Assembly (NCBI RefSeq): GCF_030380735.1
Contig: NZ_JAUDRZ010000002.1
Location: 496,001-560,000, forward strand
Direction of reading: 5' to 3'
DNA from: Rhizobium sp. S152
Lineage (GTDB): Bacteria > Pseudomonadota > Alphaproteobacteria > Rhizobiales > Rhizobiaceae
Length of the DNA stretch: 64,000 nt
Numbering within the stretch: the stretch's first letter is position 1; each line of letters begins with the position of its first letter. The notes beneath the pieces were generated by a model. It had not been told where the DNA came from, made no database searches, and saw nothing but the letters and a program-made list of their open reading frames with translations. Of this stretch, positions 27,986-36,210 are shown one piece after another. The position numbers and the translations under genes were made by a program.

Positions 27986-28046
27986 AAAATCTCAAAGGGT
28001 ACTCGCTCTGTCAAGCACCAGCTTCCGACGAATCCTATGAGATTTT
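27986..28046. repeat. 9-bp perfect inverted repeat in the chrB/hydratase spacer
   Basis: AAAATCTCA at 27986-27994 and TGAGATTTT at 28038-28046 are exact reverse complements, 43 bases apart. Just to the left is a second symmetric element, TGGGGC..GCCCCA (27960-27978). Both lie in the divergent promoter region between the chromate operon and the hydratase gene and could be operators; no regulator is assigned. Confidence 0.4.
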
Positions 28047-28132
28047 GATGCCAACGCGGATCGCTCCGAATGGATCGCTTATGCGCTGCGGGCCATCTTC
28101 TCTGGAAGCGAAACGTCGAACTGGAGACGGAG

Positions 28133-28903
28133 ATGTATTTCGAGCTCAAAGACGCCACCGCCGACATTCTTGCGAGAAGTCGCCGCCATGAGGAGCTCTG
28201 CGACCTGCCGTTGGATTTGATCACCTCCGAAACCGAGGCGTACGACATCCAATCCGCAGCACAGGACGCACTCGGCTTCGAGCGAAGGGGCTACGCGATC
28301 GTTGGTTCGAGCGAGGGATCACGGCGGACGCTTGGTCTGGCAAAACCCATCTTCTCGGAAATTCCGGCGTCGTGCCTGTTTTCCAAGGCCAGGGAGTTTC
28401 GCCTTCCGCCCGGAACGATCGGCGCGCAGTGCGAGTTCGCGTTCACGATGCTCCGGCCATATCCAGAGGACGGCGAGCGCATCGATCTCGAGAGCGCACG
28501 CGATGCCATCCTCACCTGCCGCCCGGCAATCGGGCTGCTGGGAAGGAGAACACGCCAATCCTTTGTCGGCGGCAATGCCGCAATTGCCGATCTCGGACTT
28601 CATATCGCCACGCTTTGCGGCGAGTACGCCCCGAATATGTCGTTCACCGAACTCGCATCCATCGACGTGACGACCTTTCTGTTCAAGGAAACCGTCCTCT
28701 CGGGCAAGGCTTCATCAATCATGGACGACCCGATCAATGCCATCGTGTGGCTGGCAACAGAGCTTGCCATGCGAGGGCGTCAGTTGGAACCGAACGATAT
28801 CGTCGCCACCGGGTCGTGCACGACCATCCTGCAGGTCCATTCGGGCCAGCATCTGGCCGCTGACTTCGGACCGCTCGGCCAAGTCGAGTGTGTTTTCTCG
28901 TAA
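28133..28903 (+). CDS. 2-keto-4-pentenoate hydratase-family protein
   Basis: Cytoplasmic protein of 256 residues of the MhpD / fumarylacetoacetate hydrolase-like superfamily, which hydrates or decarboxylates 2-keto-4-enoates in aromatic catabolism. Start 28133 (YFELKDATADILARSR) has GGAGAC just upstream; the earlier ATG at 28070 adds 21 residues with no family similarity. The family features GAQCEFAFTM (metal-binding E within the C-E-F-A-F block), DLGLHIATLCGE and NDIVATGSCTT are present. No partner gene of a meta-cleavage pathway lies nearby, so the substrate is open. Confidence 0.82.
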   Translation: MYFELKDATADILARSRRHEELCDLPLDLITSETEAYDIQSAAQDALGFERRGYAIVGSSEGSRRTLGLAKPIFSEIPASCLFSKAREFRLPPGTIGAQCEFAFTMLRPYPEDGERIDLESARDAILTCRPAIGLLGRRTRQSFVGGNAAIADLGLHIATLCGEYAPNMSFTELASIDVTTFLFKETVLSGKASSIMDDPINAIVWLATELAMRGRQLEPNDIVATGSCTTILQVHSGQHLAADFGPLGQVECVFS

Positions 28904-28924
28904 CCCATTCTCATTGGACAAATC

Positions 28925-29056
28925 ATGCATCAGCAACGCAAGCCTTTCATCGTCGAAATCAGGAAGAAGAGGCCCGCCGTCAAGAAGCGAGCGCAGTGCG
29001 CCGCACCCGCTACGGTCAATACCGAAGCGCGAACCGGCGCCGAGGCGCAGGTCTGA
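28925..29056 (+). CDS. Small basic hypothetical protein (43 residues)
   Basis: Starts at ATG 28925 and reads HQQRKPFIVEIRKKRP, then a lysine/arginine- and alanine-rich tail. From memory, small rhizobial proteins beginning with a (R/K)PF(I/V)VE(I/V)(R/K)(R/K)(R/K) segment are common and unstudied. Its stop overlaps the ATG of the next gene (TGATG), supporting a coupled pair. It is 21 bases after the hydratase stop. Confidence 0.55.
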   Translation: MHQQRKPFIVEIRKKRPAVKKRAQCAAPATVNTEARTGAEAQV

Positions 29057-29292
29057 TGGTGAGCCGTAGCATACCGCATGAGTACTTCGTCCTCGACGTT
29101 GCAGATCACGGTGGACCGGTGGTGGCTCGCCTTGGCGAGCGCTCGGTGCATGAATCCGTCGTAGACAGGCACGGACGACGCTACCGCTTCGCCGGCGTTG
29201 CCAAGCGTGATCGGCGAGGGCGCCTAGACGTGACCGCGCTCCGGAAGGGCGAGTGGATCGTCTCGCCCGATCTCGTCTATCGACGGGCCTGA
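29056..29292 (+). CDS. Small conserved-looking hypothetical protein (78 residues)
   Basis: Starts at ATG 29056, overlapping the previous stop. The sequence EYFVLDVADHGGPVVARLGERSVHESVVDRHGRRYRFAG looks like a compact beta-rich domain, followed by a basic linker and WIVSPDLVYRRA. No known domain is identified. Codon use and charge match the neighbouring genes. It ends ten bases before the convergent gene at 29303. Confidence 0.6.
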   Translation: MVSRSIPHEYFVLDVADHGGPVVARLGERSVHESVVDRHGRRYRFAGVAKRDRRGRLDVTALRKGEWIVSPDLVYRRA

Positions 29293-29302
29293 CCGTTTCC
29301 TG

Positions 29303-29866
29303 TCAATTTTCGATCTGCTCTTCGGCGACGACGCTCGCCACCACTTCGTCTGCACCATTCGGGTATCTCGGGAGATCGAGCGTCACCGCCTCCTTGAAGC
29401 CGCCGTCGCGTTCGACGGTGAAGAACTTGCGCACGCGCAGTTCACCGTTTTGTTGACCGGATGCCGTGGCTTTCCTGGTCGAGATCAGCGCCCGTTCGAA
29501 TTGCGCCGCGTCGATGCCCGCAAAGGCCATGGTGCAGCTTTCAACGGGTTTCTCGCCGACGATGGCCTTGGCGACGACGAGCGCTTCGAAGGGCTTATCA
29601 CCATCGACCCTCATCACCCACCCCTGGAAGGCGGTCGGCTCGTTCAGCGGCAGTATGCCAAGGGTCATGTCCTCGGACAACGCGCCCCATTCACGGTCTC
29701 TCGCAAGGGTGACGGTGCGGTCGTAGTGCGGACCTTGATCCAAGCATCTCGCCGCGAACTCGTCGTAGGGCGACGCTTCGTCTGCCCATGCCGCGCCCGC
29801 GGAAAATGACAGCAAGGCTATCGTTAGAAAAGGAAGACACCTCGGCTTGGTATTCTGAAATCTCAT
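29303..29866 (-). CDS. Secreted hypothetical protein in the metal-efflux operon
   Basis: Periplasmic protein of 187 residues with a clear signal peptide (RFQNTKPRCLPFLTIALLSFSAGAAWA). The ATG at 29866 overlaps the stop of the Ni/Co transporter (ATGA), the reason for choosing it over a start four codons upstream. The mature protein has two cysteines (ARCLDQG and ESCTMAF) and no recognised domain. As last gene of the dmeF-dmeR-transporter set it may assist metal handling in the periplasm; this rests on position only. Confidence 0.65.
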   Translation of the reverse strand: MRFQNTKPRCLPFLTIALLSFSAGAAWADEASPYDEFAARCLDQGPHYDRTVTLARDREWGALSEDMTLGILPLNEPTAFQGWVMRVDGDKPFEALVVAKAIVGEKPVESCTMAFAGIDAAQFERALISTRKATASGQQNGELRVRKFFTVERDGGFKEAVTLDLPRYPNGADEVVASVVAEEQIEN

Positions 29867-30594
29867 CGCGTCGCCCACCAGTTCGACAATTCTTGTGCGG
29901 CAACCAAGATCAGAACCGTCCCCGCCAGCGCACTTGTGACCCGCGAAACGGTGGCGAAAAGCGCCGGTCGCGTCCGCATCAGATAGGTGATGCGATCTCG
30001 AAAAACCACGGCGAGCAATGCAACGGCCGATAACGTCAACGCGACGCCCAACATCATCGTGACAGCAAACAGCAGTCCGGTGACGACGACCTGGTGGATC
30101 ATCGCGAAGGTCATGACGAAGAGCGTGAGCGGACAGGGGATGAGGCCCGCGGCGACCCCCATCAGAATACCTTCGCCTTCGGAATGGATGTGGCCGTGGC
30201 GGAAGACGGCGGAGATCAGCATCCAGAGGCCAATAACGCCGAGAAGACCACGGCTCACCACTTCAAGGATTGGCGACGATCCGGCATCGACGAAGGAATG
30301 CGACACGAGAGGAAGGGCGAGCAGCGCGATGACGACCGCCATCGATACATGGGTGAAGGACAGCGCGAGTGAGACGAGAAGAGCTCTGTGTGCCTTTGTC
30401 GAGGAGCCAGCGAGGTAGGTAGCAAGCACCGACTTGCTGTGGCCGGGTGTCATCGCATGGACTGAACCGAAGACGATCCCCATGGGCAGAAAGGCGAGAA
30501 AGGACGTCCAGCCGCCGCCGGCGGCATAGTCTTTTATGTGAGCCGCGAAGGTCAGATAAATCTCGCGCTGGATGTCGATGATTTGCTGAAACAT
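29863..30594 (-). CDS. Nickel/cobalt efflux membrane protein (RcnA/NiCoT-like)
   Basis: Inner-membrane protein of 243 residues with about six helices. The segment GSVHAMTPGHSKSVLATYL matches the RcnA-type motif (HALxPGHSKT), and PCPLTLFVMTFAM is the second family signature. RcnA exports Ni2+ and Co2+. The His-rich cytoplasmic loop of E. coli RcnA is reduced here to HGHIHSEG. It follows the RcnR/DmeR-type regulator by 60 bases on the same strand and precedes the secreted protein, forming one metal-responsive operon with dmeF upstream. Confidence 0.86.
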   Translation of the reverse strand: MFQQIIDIQREIYLTFAAHIKDYAAGGGWTSFLAFLPMGIVFGSVHAMTPGHSKSVLATYLAGSSTKAHRALLVSLALSFTHVSMAVVIALLALPLVSHSFVDAGSSPILEVVSRGLLGVIGLWMLISAVFRHGHIHSEGEGILMGVAAGLIPCPLTLFVMTFAMIHQVVVTGLLFAVTMMLGVALTLSAVALLAVVFRDRITYLMRTRPALFATVSRVTSALAGTVLILVAAQELSNWWATR

Positions 30595-30654
30595 CGTGCA
30601 AGTCCGCTCGTGGCCGCCGCAGGCAAGACGCCGTCCGGCGGAGCGGCCATGGTG

Positions 30655-30942
30655 TCAGAGGTACTTCGTGATCGTCTTGAATTCGTCGATGGACTGCCGC
30701 TTGTCCCTTGGGATCGCGCCGATCGTTTCCTCAAGGCAGTGGTCGAGATGATCCTGGATCAGCGTCCGTTTGGCGTTCACGATCGCCTTCTCGACGGCCG
30801 AGAGCTGCTGGGCGATGTCGAGGCACGGCTTCCCGCCCTCGATCATGGCGATGACGCTCTTCAGGTGGCCCTCGGCGCGCTTCAGCCGCTTGACGATCTC
30901 GGGATGGGTTTCGTGCGTGTGCGGTTCGGTCATCGTATCCAT
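30655..30942 (-). CDS. dmeR: Metal-responsive repressor of the RcnR/CsoR family (DmeR-like)
   Basis: All-helical cytoplasmic repressor of 95 residues. Family signatures are HPEIVKRLKRAEGHLKSVIAMIEGGKPCLDIAQQL and the second helix with HLDHC. Likely metal ligands are the early histidines (HTHETH), Cys40 (KPCLD) and the histidines of DHLDHC, as in Ni/Co sensors RcnR and DmeR rather than the copper sensor CsoR. Metal binding releases DNA in this family. Location between dmeF and an RcnA-like exporter gives the name; the start could also be the ATG at 30933. A G/C-rich inverted repeat lies just upstream. Confidence 0.87.
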   Translation of the reverse strand: MDTMTEPHTHETHPEIVKRLKRAEGHLKSVIAMIEGGKPCLDIAQQLSAVEKAIVNAKRTLIQDHLDHCLEETIGAIPRDKRQSIDEFKTITKYL

Positions 30943-30947
30943 GTTCT

Positions 30948-30967
30948 CTATCCCTCCGGTGGGGAGG
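30948..30967. promoter_or_regulatory. Candidate DmeR operator upstream of dmeR
   Basis: CTATCCCTCCGGTGGGGAGG lies six bases before the dmeR ATG, within the 63-base gap after dmeF. CCTCC and GGAGG form the arms around a G-tract, as in RcnR/DmeR sites (AT-flanked G/C tract). A similar element, also beginning CTATCCC, precedes dmeF. Confidence 0.5.
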
Positions 30968-31005
30968 CGGTCCGACCTTACGCCGTGGACCGCCTCAAGG
31001 ACAAG

Positions 31006-32373
31006 TCAGTGATGATGGCCTTCCGGCTCTTCCATCCGGAAGGGGAGATCGTCGATCTCGACGCCTGCCATCAGCTTCAGGACGGCGTCGAATTCATGCG
31101 GCTCCGCCGGGGCGGTCGCACTCATCAGTGCATGGTGATCCGACGGCGAAGGAAGAAGCGGTAGTCGTTCTACGGTGCCACCTCTGGCGGTCTCCACCAC
31201 GGCTTCGAGTCCTTTGGCATGCCGCGAGATCGAGAGGCGCATGCGTTCGCCGTCCGGGGTGTCGACAATCTCCAGCAATCCGGTCGCCAATCGGGAATCT
31301 ACCGTGAACGGAGCGGGAGCATGATGGTGTCCGTGGCCGCCGCGATCGGCCGGAAGTGCCGCGCCCTTGTCGGCGATCTGAATGGTCGCGCTTCCGAGAG
31401 CCGGGAGATGTGCGGTCAGTTCGCTCCGTAGCGCCGACGTGATGGCATTCGCTTCCGCCACGGATTTCTCCGCGTTGAGCGAGATCGTCACGTCGGCGTG
31501 CAGCTTGTGGCCGATCCAGCGTGCTTTGACATCGTTGAGCTGGTCGATGCCCGCAACGTGTTCCGCGGCATGGCGAATCTCGTCCGTAATGCCCGGCTCG
31601 ACTCCATCGAGACTGCGCGTGATGACGGCGCGGGCGGATTGCCAGACGATCCCGAAGATGGCGATGGTGATGAGAAGGCCGATGATCGGATCGGCGAGCG
31701 GGAAGCCCAGCCAAACGCCGAGTGCTCCGAGGACCACGGCAAGGCTCGTGAGCCCGTCGGTTCGCGCGTGGTAGCCGTCGGCGATCAGCGCGGCGCTGTT
31801 CATCTGCCTGCCGACGCGGATCCGGAAGACCGCGACCGCCTCGTTGCCGATGAAGCCGACGATGCCGGCAATGGCGACAGCCGCGAGCTGCGTGATCGGC
31901 TGCGGGTTCATGAGCCTGTCGATGGCCTCATAGCCGGCGACGATGGCGCTGAAGAGGATGATCAACACGATCAGCATGCCCGCCAGATCTTCGACGCGGC
32001 CAAGGCCGTAGTTGAATGTCTTCGTGGCCGGACGGCGGACGAGAGTGAAGGCGATCCACAAAGGAATGGCTGTGGCGGCATCACCGACGTTGTGGATGGT
32101 GTCCGCGAGGAGCGCCACGCTTCCGGAGTAGAACACCACGATGAGCTGAAGGATTGCCGTGATCGCGAGGATCACGAAGGACCACTTGATCGCCCAGATC
32201 CCGCGCTCGGAGGACGCGATGCTCGGGTCGACGACACCGTGGGTGTGGCCGTGGCCGCCTGCATCGCCATGCGAATGACCATGAGATCCATGGCTGTGAG
32301 AGTGGGAACCTGCGCTCGAACCGAAGCCGAGCCAATCCTTGATACTGGCAAACATGAGGAACCTCTTATTCAA
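31006..32373 (-). CDS. dmeF: Cation diffusion facilitator, cobalt/nickel efflux (DmeF-like)
   Basis: CDF antiporter of 455 residues. A histidine-rich N-terminal stretch (about 18-45, HSHSHGSHGHSHGD) precedes six membrane helices; the helices carry the CDF metal site signature HNVGDAATAIPLW and HARTDGLTSLAVVLG. A cytoplasmic C-terminal domain contains RWIGHKLHADVTI, and a second His-rich tail (GGHGHHHAP, EGHHH) is present. DmeF of Rhizobium and Agrobacterium exports Co2+ and Ni2+; the family is exact to that level because dmeR and an RcnA-like exporter follow. First gene of the operon. Confidence 0.9.
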   Translation of the reverse strand: MNKRFLMFASIKDWLGFGSSAGSHSHSHGSHGHSHGDAGGHGHTHGVVDPSIASSERGIWAIKWSFVILAITAILQLIVVFYSGSVALLADTIHNVGDAATAIPLWIAFTLVRRPATKTFNYGLGRVEDLAGMLIVLIILFSAIVAGYEAIDRLMNPQPITQLAAVAIAGIVGFIGNEAVAVFRIRVGRQMNSAALIADGYHARTDGLTSLAVVLGALGVWLGFPLADPIIGLLITIAIFGIVWQSARAVITRSLDGVEPGITDEIRHAAEHVAGIDQLNDVKARWIGHKLHADVTISLNAEKSVAEANAITSALRSELTAHLPALGSATIQIADKGAALPADRGGHGHHHAPAPFTVDSRLATGLLEIVDTPDGERMRLSISRHAKGLEAVVETARGGTVERLPLLPSPSDHHALMSATAPAEPHEFDAVLKLMAGVEIDDLPFRMEEPEGHHH

Positions 32374-32384
32374 TGCGAAAATAC

Positions 32385-32404
32385 CTATCCCCCTGGAGGG
32401 GATG
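32385..32404. promoter_or_regulatory. Candidate DmeR operator upstream of dmeF
   Basis: CTATCCCCCTGGAGGGGATG contains the perfect arms ATCCCC and GGGGAT around five bases, 12 bases before the dmeF ATG and in the divergent spacer toward the His-rich gene at 32455. It matches the dmeR-proximal element in its CTATCCC start, so one repressor may govern both sides. Confidence 0.55.
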
Positions 32405-32454
32405 CGTCAAGTTGGAATCTTGCGCTTCAACTTCAAGCCAGATATCGATAGGGC

Positions 32455-32829
32455 ATGATTCATCGACGGAACAACAGATCTGGCTTTATCGCCGCCTTGA
32501 TGGGCGTCGTTGCCATTCTGCTGTATTCCTTCCTGTCGGTGGCTTCACATCCCCCCGGAGAGCATTCGGCGCCTACTGTCGTGTCCTCTGAAGTGCACGC
32601 GCATGACAGCGGTCACTCGCATGAAGACGTCGAGCTCGCCGATGATGTCGGCAGCCCGGCCGACCACCATCATGCAGACCACAGCCATGAAAAGGCGGGC
32701 CTCGTCTCGAGCTCCGGTCTTGCGATGCGCGTCGTTGCGACTGCGTCCTATTCGGTCCGGACGTCCAGTCTGGTGAGCGGTCCTCAATACGGGATCGATC
32801 GCCCCCCGCGTGCTGTTTCGTTGATCTGA
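32455..32829 (+). CDS. Histidine-rich secreted or membrane-anchored protein
   Basis: Protein of 124 residues with a hydrophobic N-terminal helix (FIAALMGVVAILLYSFLSV) acting as signal or anchor. The mature part is rich in His, Asp and Glu (EVHAHDSGHSHEDVE, DHHHADHSHEK), a composition typical of metal-buffering periplasmic proteins. The C-terminal third lacks histidines. It diverges from dmeF across the candidate operator, so it is likely induced by the same metal. No enzyme domain is present. Confidence 0.72.
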   Translation: MIHRRNNRSGFIAALMGVVAILLYSFLSVASHPPGEHSAPTVVSSEVHAHDSGHSHEDVELADDVGSPADHHHADHSHEKAGLVSSSGLAMRVVATASYSVRTSSLVSGPQYGIDRPPRAVSLI

Positions 32830-32857
32830 CACCTGCCGTCGGCTGACGGCCGTCTCA

Positions 32858-33610
32858 ATGAAATCACGGACTATTTCTATGAAAAAACCACCTCTCGGAG
32901 GCGGCAACCGCGCGTTTATGCCCGGTTCGCTTGCCCTCCAGATCTTGCTTGTCGTTCTCAGCATTCTCGTGCTGGCCGGAACGGCGGCCGCCCATGCCGT
33001 CGCCGAGGGCGATAAGGGCTACATTCAGGAAATCTCGGGCGTCAACCTGATCCCGTTCGTCTATCTCGGCGCCAAGCACATGGTGACCGGATACGACCAC
33101 CTGCTGTTCCTGTTCGGCCTGATCTTCTTCCTCTACAGGCTGAAGCACATCGGTATCTATGTCAGCCTCTTCGCCATCGGTCACTCCACCACGATGCTGC
33201 TGGGCGTCTACTACGGTTGGAACGTCAGCTCCTATCTCATCGACGCAATCATCGGCCTGTCGGTCGTCTACAAGGCGCTAGACAATCTCGGAGCATTCCA
33301 GCGATGGCTGGGCTTCCAGCCGAACACCAAAGTCGCGACCCTTGTGTTCGGCTTCTTCCACGGCTTGGGCCTCGCGACCAAGATCCTGGAATACGACATC
33401 GCCCAGGATGGTCTCGTGCCGAACCTTCTCGCCTTCAACGTAGGCGTCGAGATCGGACAGCTCATCGCTCTCACGATCATCCTCATCGGCATGAGCTACT
33501 GGCGCAAGACGGGAAGCTTCCTGCGCCACGCCTACACCGCCAACGTCCTAATGATGACCGCCGGGTTCGTGCTGATCGGATATCAGCTCACCGGCTATTT
33601 CGTCGCTTGA
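32858..33610 (+). CDS. HupE/UreJ-like integral membrane protein
   Basis: Membrane protein of 250 residues with a signal-like first helix and about six more helices. The HupE/UreJ_2 signatures are HMVTGYDHLLFLFGLIFFL, FAIGHSTTML and FGFFHGLGLATKI; the conserved H/D residues in these helices are thought to carry Ni2+ or Co2+. HupE proteins import nickel, so this locus may combine uptake and efflux, or this branch may export. The upstream gene is the His-rich protein. Start 32858 could be replaced by the ATG at 32879; neither has a strong ribosome binding site. Confidence 0.83.
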   Translation: MKSRTISMKKPPLGGGNRAFMPGSLALQILLVVLSILVLAGTAAAHAVAEGDKGYIQEISGVNLIPFVYLGAKHMVTGYDHLLFLFGLIFFLYRLKHIGIYVSLFAIGHSTTMLLGVYYGWNVSSYLIDAIIGLSVVYKALDNLGAFQRWLGFQPNTKVATLVFGFFHGLGLATKILEYDIAQDGLVPNLLAFNVGVEIGQLIALTIILIGMSYWRKTGSFLRHAYTANVLMMTAGFVLIGYQLTGYFVA

Positions 33611-33629
33611 TCAAAAAAGGAAATCTCAC

Positions 33630-34271
33630 ATGTTCAACTCCCAGGCACCCAAGGCCGACGACCTTCCGTCTTCCGCGCAGCTCGTGAAATCCACCGTCAT
33701 TGCAGCCGCCGCTGCGGCCGTCATTCTCGTCACCATCGTTCTCCCTTCCGAGTATGCCATCGATCCGACGGGCGTCGGTTCGGCCCTCGGACTGACGGCG
33801 ATGGGCGAGATCAAGACCCAGCTTGCCGAGGAAGCGGAAATGGACCGCGTGAAGGCGACGCAGCCCGCGACCGCCACTCCGGTTCCGCAGCAGGGGTCGA
33901 GCCTGCTGAACACGATCATCCGCGAGTTCGGCATCTCCTCGGCCCATGCCCAGGAAATGCGGCAGGACGAGATGTCCGTTACGCTGCAGCCTGGCGAGGG
34001 TGCGGAGATCAAGCTCATGATGCTGAAGGGTGCGACCGCCAACTACGCTTGGACGGCGAACGGCGGCAACGTCAACTTCGACACCCACGGTGATGGCGGT
34101 GGCCAGAATATCAGCTATGAGAAGGGTCGCGGTGTCGCCGAGGATAGTGGCGTTCTTACCGCTGCCTTCGATGGAAATCACGGCTGGTTCTGGCGCAACC
34201 GCACAACTGCCCCAGTGACCCTGACCCTGAAGACCGACGGCGCCTACAGCGACATCAAGCAAATGATGTGA
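33630..34271 (+). CDS. Single-helix membrane-anchored protein beside HupE
   Basis: Protein of 213 residues with one membrane helix near residues 20-38 ([17 protein letters not shown]) and a periplasmic domain. The C-terminal half (from about 112) looks like a compact beta domain, with [20 protein letters not shown] and [16 protein letters not shown]. Proteins with this architecture, usually called transmembrane anchor proteins, are commonly next to HupE/UreJ genes, which fits the 19-base gap here and AAAGGAAAT ribosome binding site. A helper role for the transporter is inferred. Confidence 0.75.
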   Translation: MFNSQAPKADDLPSSAQLVKSTVIAAAAAAVILVTIVLPSEYAIDPTGVGSALGLTAMGEIKTQLAEEAEMDRVKATQPATATPVPQQGSSLLNTIIREFGISSAHAQEMRQDEMSVTLQPGEGAEIKLMMLKGATANYAWTANGGNVNFDTHGDGGGQNISYEKGRGVAEDSGVLTAAFDGNHGWFWRNRTTAPVTLTLKTDGAYSDIKQMM

Positions 34272-34336
34272 TCGGCAAGCCGGGCGGCCTGCGCCGCCCG
34301 GCATTCGAATTCGTGACAACTCCAGGATTGAATCAC

Positions 34337-34831
34337 ATGGCATCATGCCCTTGCTGTTCCACTAGGGACTTCGACGACTGCTGCGGTCCATTCGTTGCCG
34401 GCAAGCCAGTACCGAGCGCCGAAGCCTTGATGCGGTCGCGATACACGGCGACGACACTTGCTGACCTCGACTATCTGGAAAAGACCTGCACCGAGAACGC
34501 GCTGATGTCGTTCAATCGTATCGACATGGAGCGATCGCTGCCCGACGCTGAATGGGTCGGGATGGAAGTCCGGCGCACGGATCGCGGCACAGAGGCCGAC
34601 GAAGACGGAACCGTGGAGTTCGCATTCCGCTACAGATATCGCGGCCGCGACTTCACCCAGGTCGAGCGAGCGAACTGCGTCCGCCAAGACGGCACCTGGC
34701 TCTTCGACGACAGCGAAGTCAATCCGACCCCGCCACCAGTTCGCGTCCTGCAGATCGGCAGGAACGATCCATGCCCGTGCGGCTCCGGACAGAAATACAA
34801 GAAGTGCTGCCATGGCCAAGACCGAGCATAG
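34337..34831 (+). CDS. YchJ-family protein with SEC-C zinc motif
   Basis: Cytoplasmic protein of 164 residues in the UPF0225/YchJ family. Cysteine motifs at the start ([16 protein letters not shown]) and a SEC-C motif at the end ([16 protein letters not shown]) are zinc-binding, while the middle has a cystatin/NTF2-like fold ([19 protein letters not shown]). SEC-C motifs are also found in SecA; the role of YchJ proteins is unknown. Start 34337 is chosen as the first residue of the cysteine motif. It overlaps the next gene by 20 bases. Confidence 0.88.
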   Translation: MASCPCCSTRDFDDCCGPFVAGKPVPSAEALMRSRYTATTLADLDYLEKTCTENALMSFNRIDMERSLPDAEWVGMEVRRTDRGTEADEDGTVEFAFRYRYRGRDFTQVERANCVRQDGTWLFDDSEVNPTPPPVRVLQIGRNDPCPCGSGQKYKKCCHGQDRA

Positions 34832-35570
34832 GTTCGCTTGCACGGGGTGCGGTCAATGTTGCCACGGCTGGCTGCCGCTGACGGTCAAGGAGGCGATAGC
34901 CAACGCGGACAGGTTTCCGCTCGCCATCAGCATCACACCGACCAGAACAGGCGCGCCCGGTCAGAAGGCCCTCGACCGGATCGGTGTGCCCACCATCCTT
35001 CCGCCGAAGAGGAAGATCTCGCTCGTCATCACGCCGATCTCATTTATTCCGCCGGCGATGCGCTGCCCGGAACTGGCGGACGATAACCGCTGCTCCATTC
35101 ATGCCGAAAAGCCACTGCGGTGCAGGACGATGCCGTTCTATCCGTACAAGGACGAGGACCGTCAGGCCGAGATGCTTGTGCCTCGCAAGGGATGGCTATG
35201 CGACACCAGTGACGCTGCGCCCGTTGTCTATCGCGATCGGAAGATCCTCGACCGGACGGACTTCGACAAGGAGGAGGAGGCGATCATAGATGAGGTCACA
35301 AAGCTCCGTCGTTATGCCGACCTGGTGCTGAAGCACAACCCGCCGCTTCTGGGCCGGGTATCTCGCGCGGCCCAAACGCCGGGCGGCCGCGTCATCGTCG
35401 GTTTCGTATCTCTTTTGCGATACGACAGGTTTATCGATCTGCTCGCGTTCGCGGCACGCCAGCGTCCCGTGCTCGAAGACTGGATGACGAAGACGGCGGA
35501 TGATGCCAAGCTTGCGGAGCACCACGACTACTATCGTGACGCCCTTGCCGATCTCGATCGGTATAGGTAG
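34812..35570 (+). CDS. YkgJ-type cysteine-cluster protein
   Basis: Cytoplasmic protein of 252 residues with the CxxCxxCC pattern of the YkgJ family ([13 protein letters not shown]) near residue 10, then [27 protein letters not shown], which completes a probable Zn/Fe-binding cluster. The C-terminal half is helical and unrecognised. The start overlaps the YchJ-like gene by 20 bases, so the two metal-binding proteins are probably co-translated. The family lacks a firm function. Confidence 0.85.
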   Translation: MAKTEHRFACTGCGQCCHGWLPLTVKEAIANADRFPLAISITPTRTGAPGQKALDRIGVPTILPPKRKISLVITPISFIPPAMRCPELADDNRCSIHAEKPLRCRTMPFYPYKDEDRQAEMLVPRKGWLCDTSDAAPVVYRDRKILDRTDFDKEEEAIIDEVTKLRRYADLVLKHNPPLLGRVSRAAQTPGGRVIVGFVSLLRYDRFIDLLAFAARQRPVLEDWMTKTADDAKLAEHHDYYRDALADLDRYR

Positions 35571-35634
35571 TCCCTCGCTCCAGGATTCGAGTGAATCCCG
35601 AATCCTTTGGGACGCGCGCCGCTACCCCGCTGAC

Positions 35635-36210
35635 CTAATCTTTGACGGGTTCGCCCAGCGTATGCATCAGGCGGTTTGCCCAGCCAAAAATCGCGGCCGA
35701 CAGGACGAGATCGAGGGATTCTAGCTCGGAAAGGCCGACGTCGGCGAGATCCTGTGCATCTGCCTGCGTCGCCTCTGGTGGTGTCGTCGACAGATGTGCG
35801 GAGAAATCGAAGATCGCCTGCAGATGCTCGTCGAGTTCCGCATTGAGTTCATCGGCGAAGACGGCGTCGATCACATCGGTTCGTTTCGTGTAGTTGATGA
35901 AGCGGGACGCATGGACGGCAGCGCAGTAGACGCAGCGGTTTACGACCGACGCTGCGGTGGCGCCCAGTTCGCGTTCGCCGAGCGAGAGGCCGTCCTTTCC
36001 GTACATGATCAGGTTGAACAGCGGAGAGCGAACCGCAAGCGATTCCGGATCGTGCGCCAGCGTGAGCACATATGTCGAGATGCCCTTGTTGGAAGGCGTG
36101 ACCTGCATCGCCTCGCGCTGCTCCTCGGTCGCCGTTTCTAGGTCGACCGGAACGACGTAGGGTTGCCAGCGTGGTACCTGCGTGGTGAAGCTATGGACGA
36201 CTTCGCTCAT
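35635..36210 (-). CDS. AhpD/CMD-type peroxidase-related enzyme
   Basis: Cytoplasmic enzyme of 191 residues in the carboxymuconolactone decarboxylase-like fold. The redox centre is NRCVYCAAVHA, with the CxxC pair and a histidine four residues on, as in AhpD alkylhydroperoxidase. The gene overlaps the next CMD-fold gene by four bases (ATGA). I recall this pair in protein families named after Agrobacterium vitis genes Avi_7169/Avi_7170, often beside an ABC importer, which is also the case here. Probable role: removal of peroxide during metabolism of an imported compound. Confidence 0.83.
   Translation of the reverse strand: MSEVVHSFTTQVPRWQPYVVPVDLETATEEQREAMQVTPSNKGISTYVLTLAHDPESLAVRSPLFNLIMYGKDGLSLGERELGATAASVVNRCVYCAAVHASRFINYTKRTDVIDAVFADELNAELDEHLQAIFDFSAHLSTTPPEATQADAQDLADVGLSELESLDLVLSAAIFGWANRLMHTLGEPVKD

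Noticed and set aside
31498..32451. A 317-codon plus-strand frame opposite dmeF
   Set aside because: It is antisense to a gene with clear CDF and His-rich motifs and has no protein-like composition or ribosome binding site.
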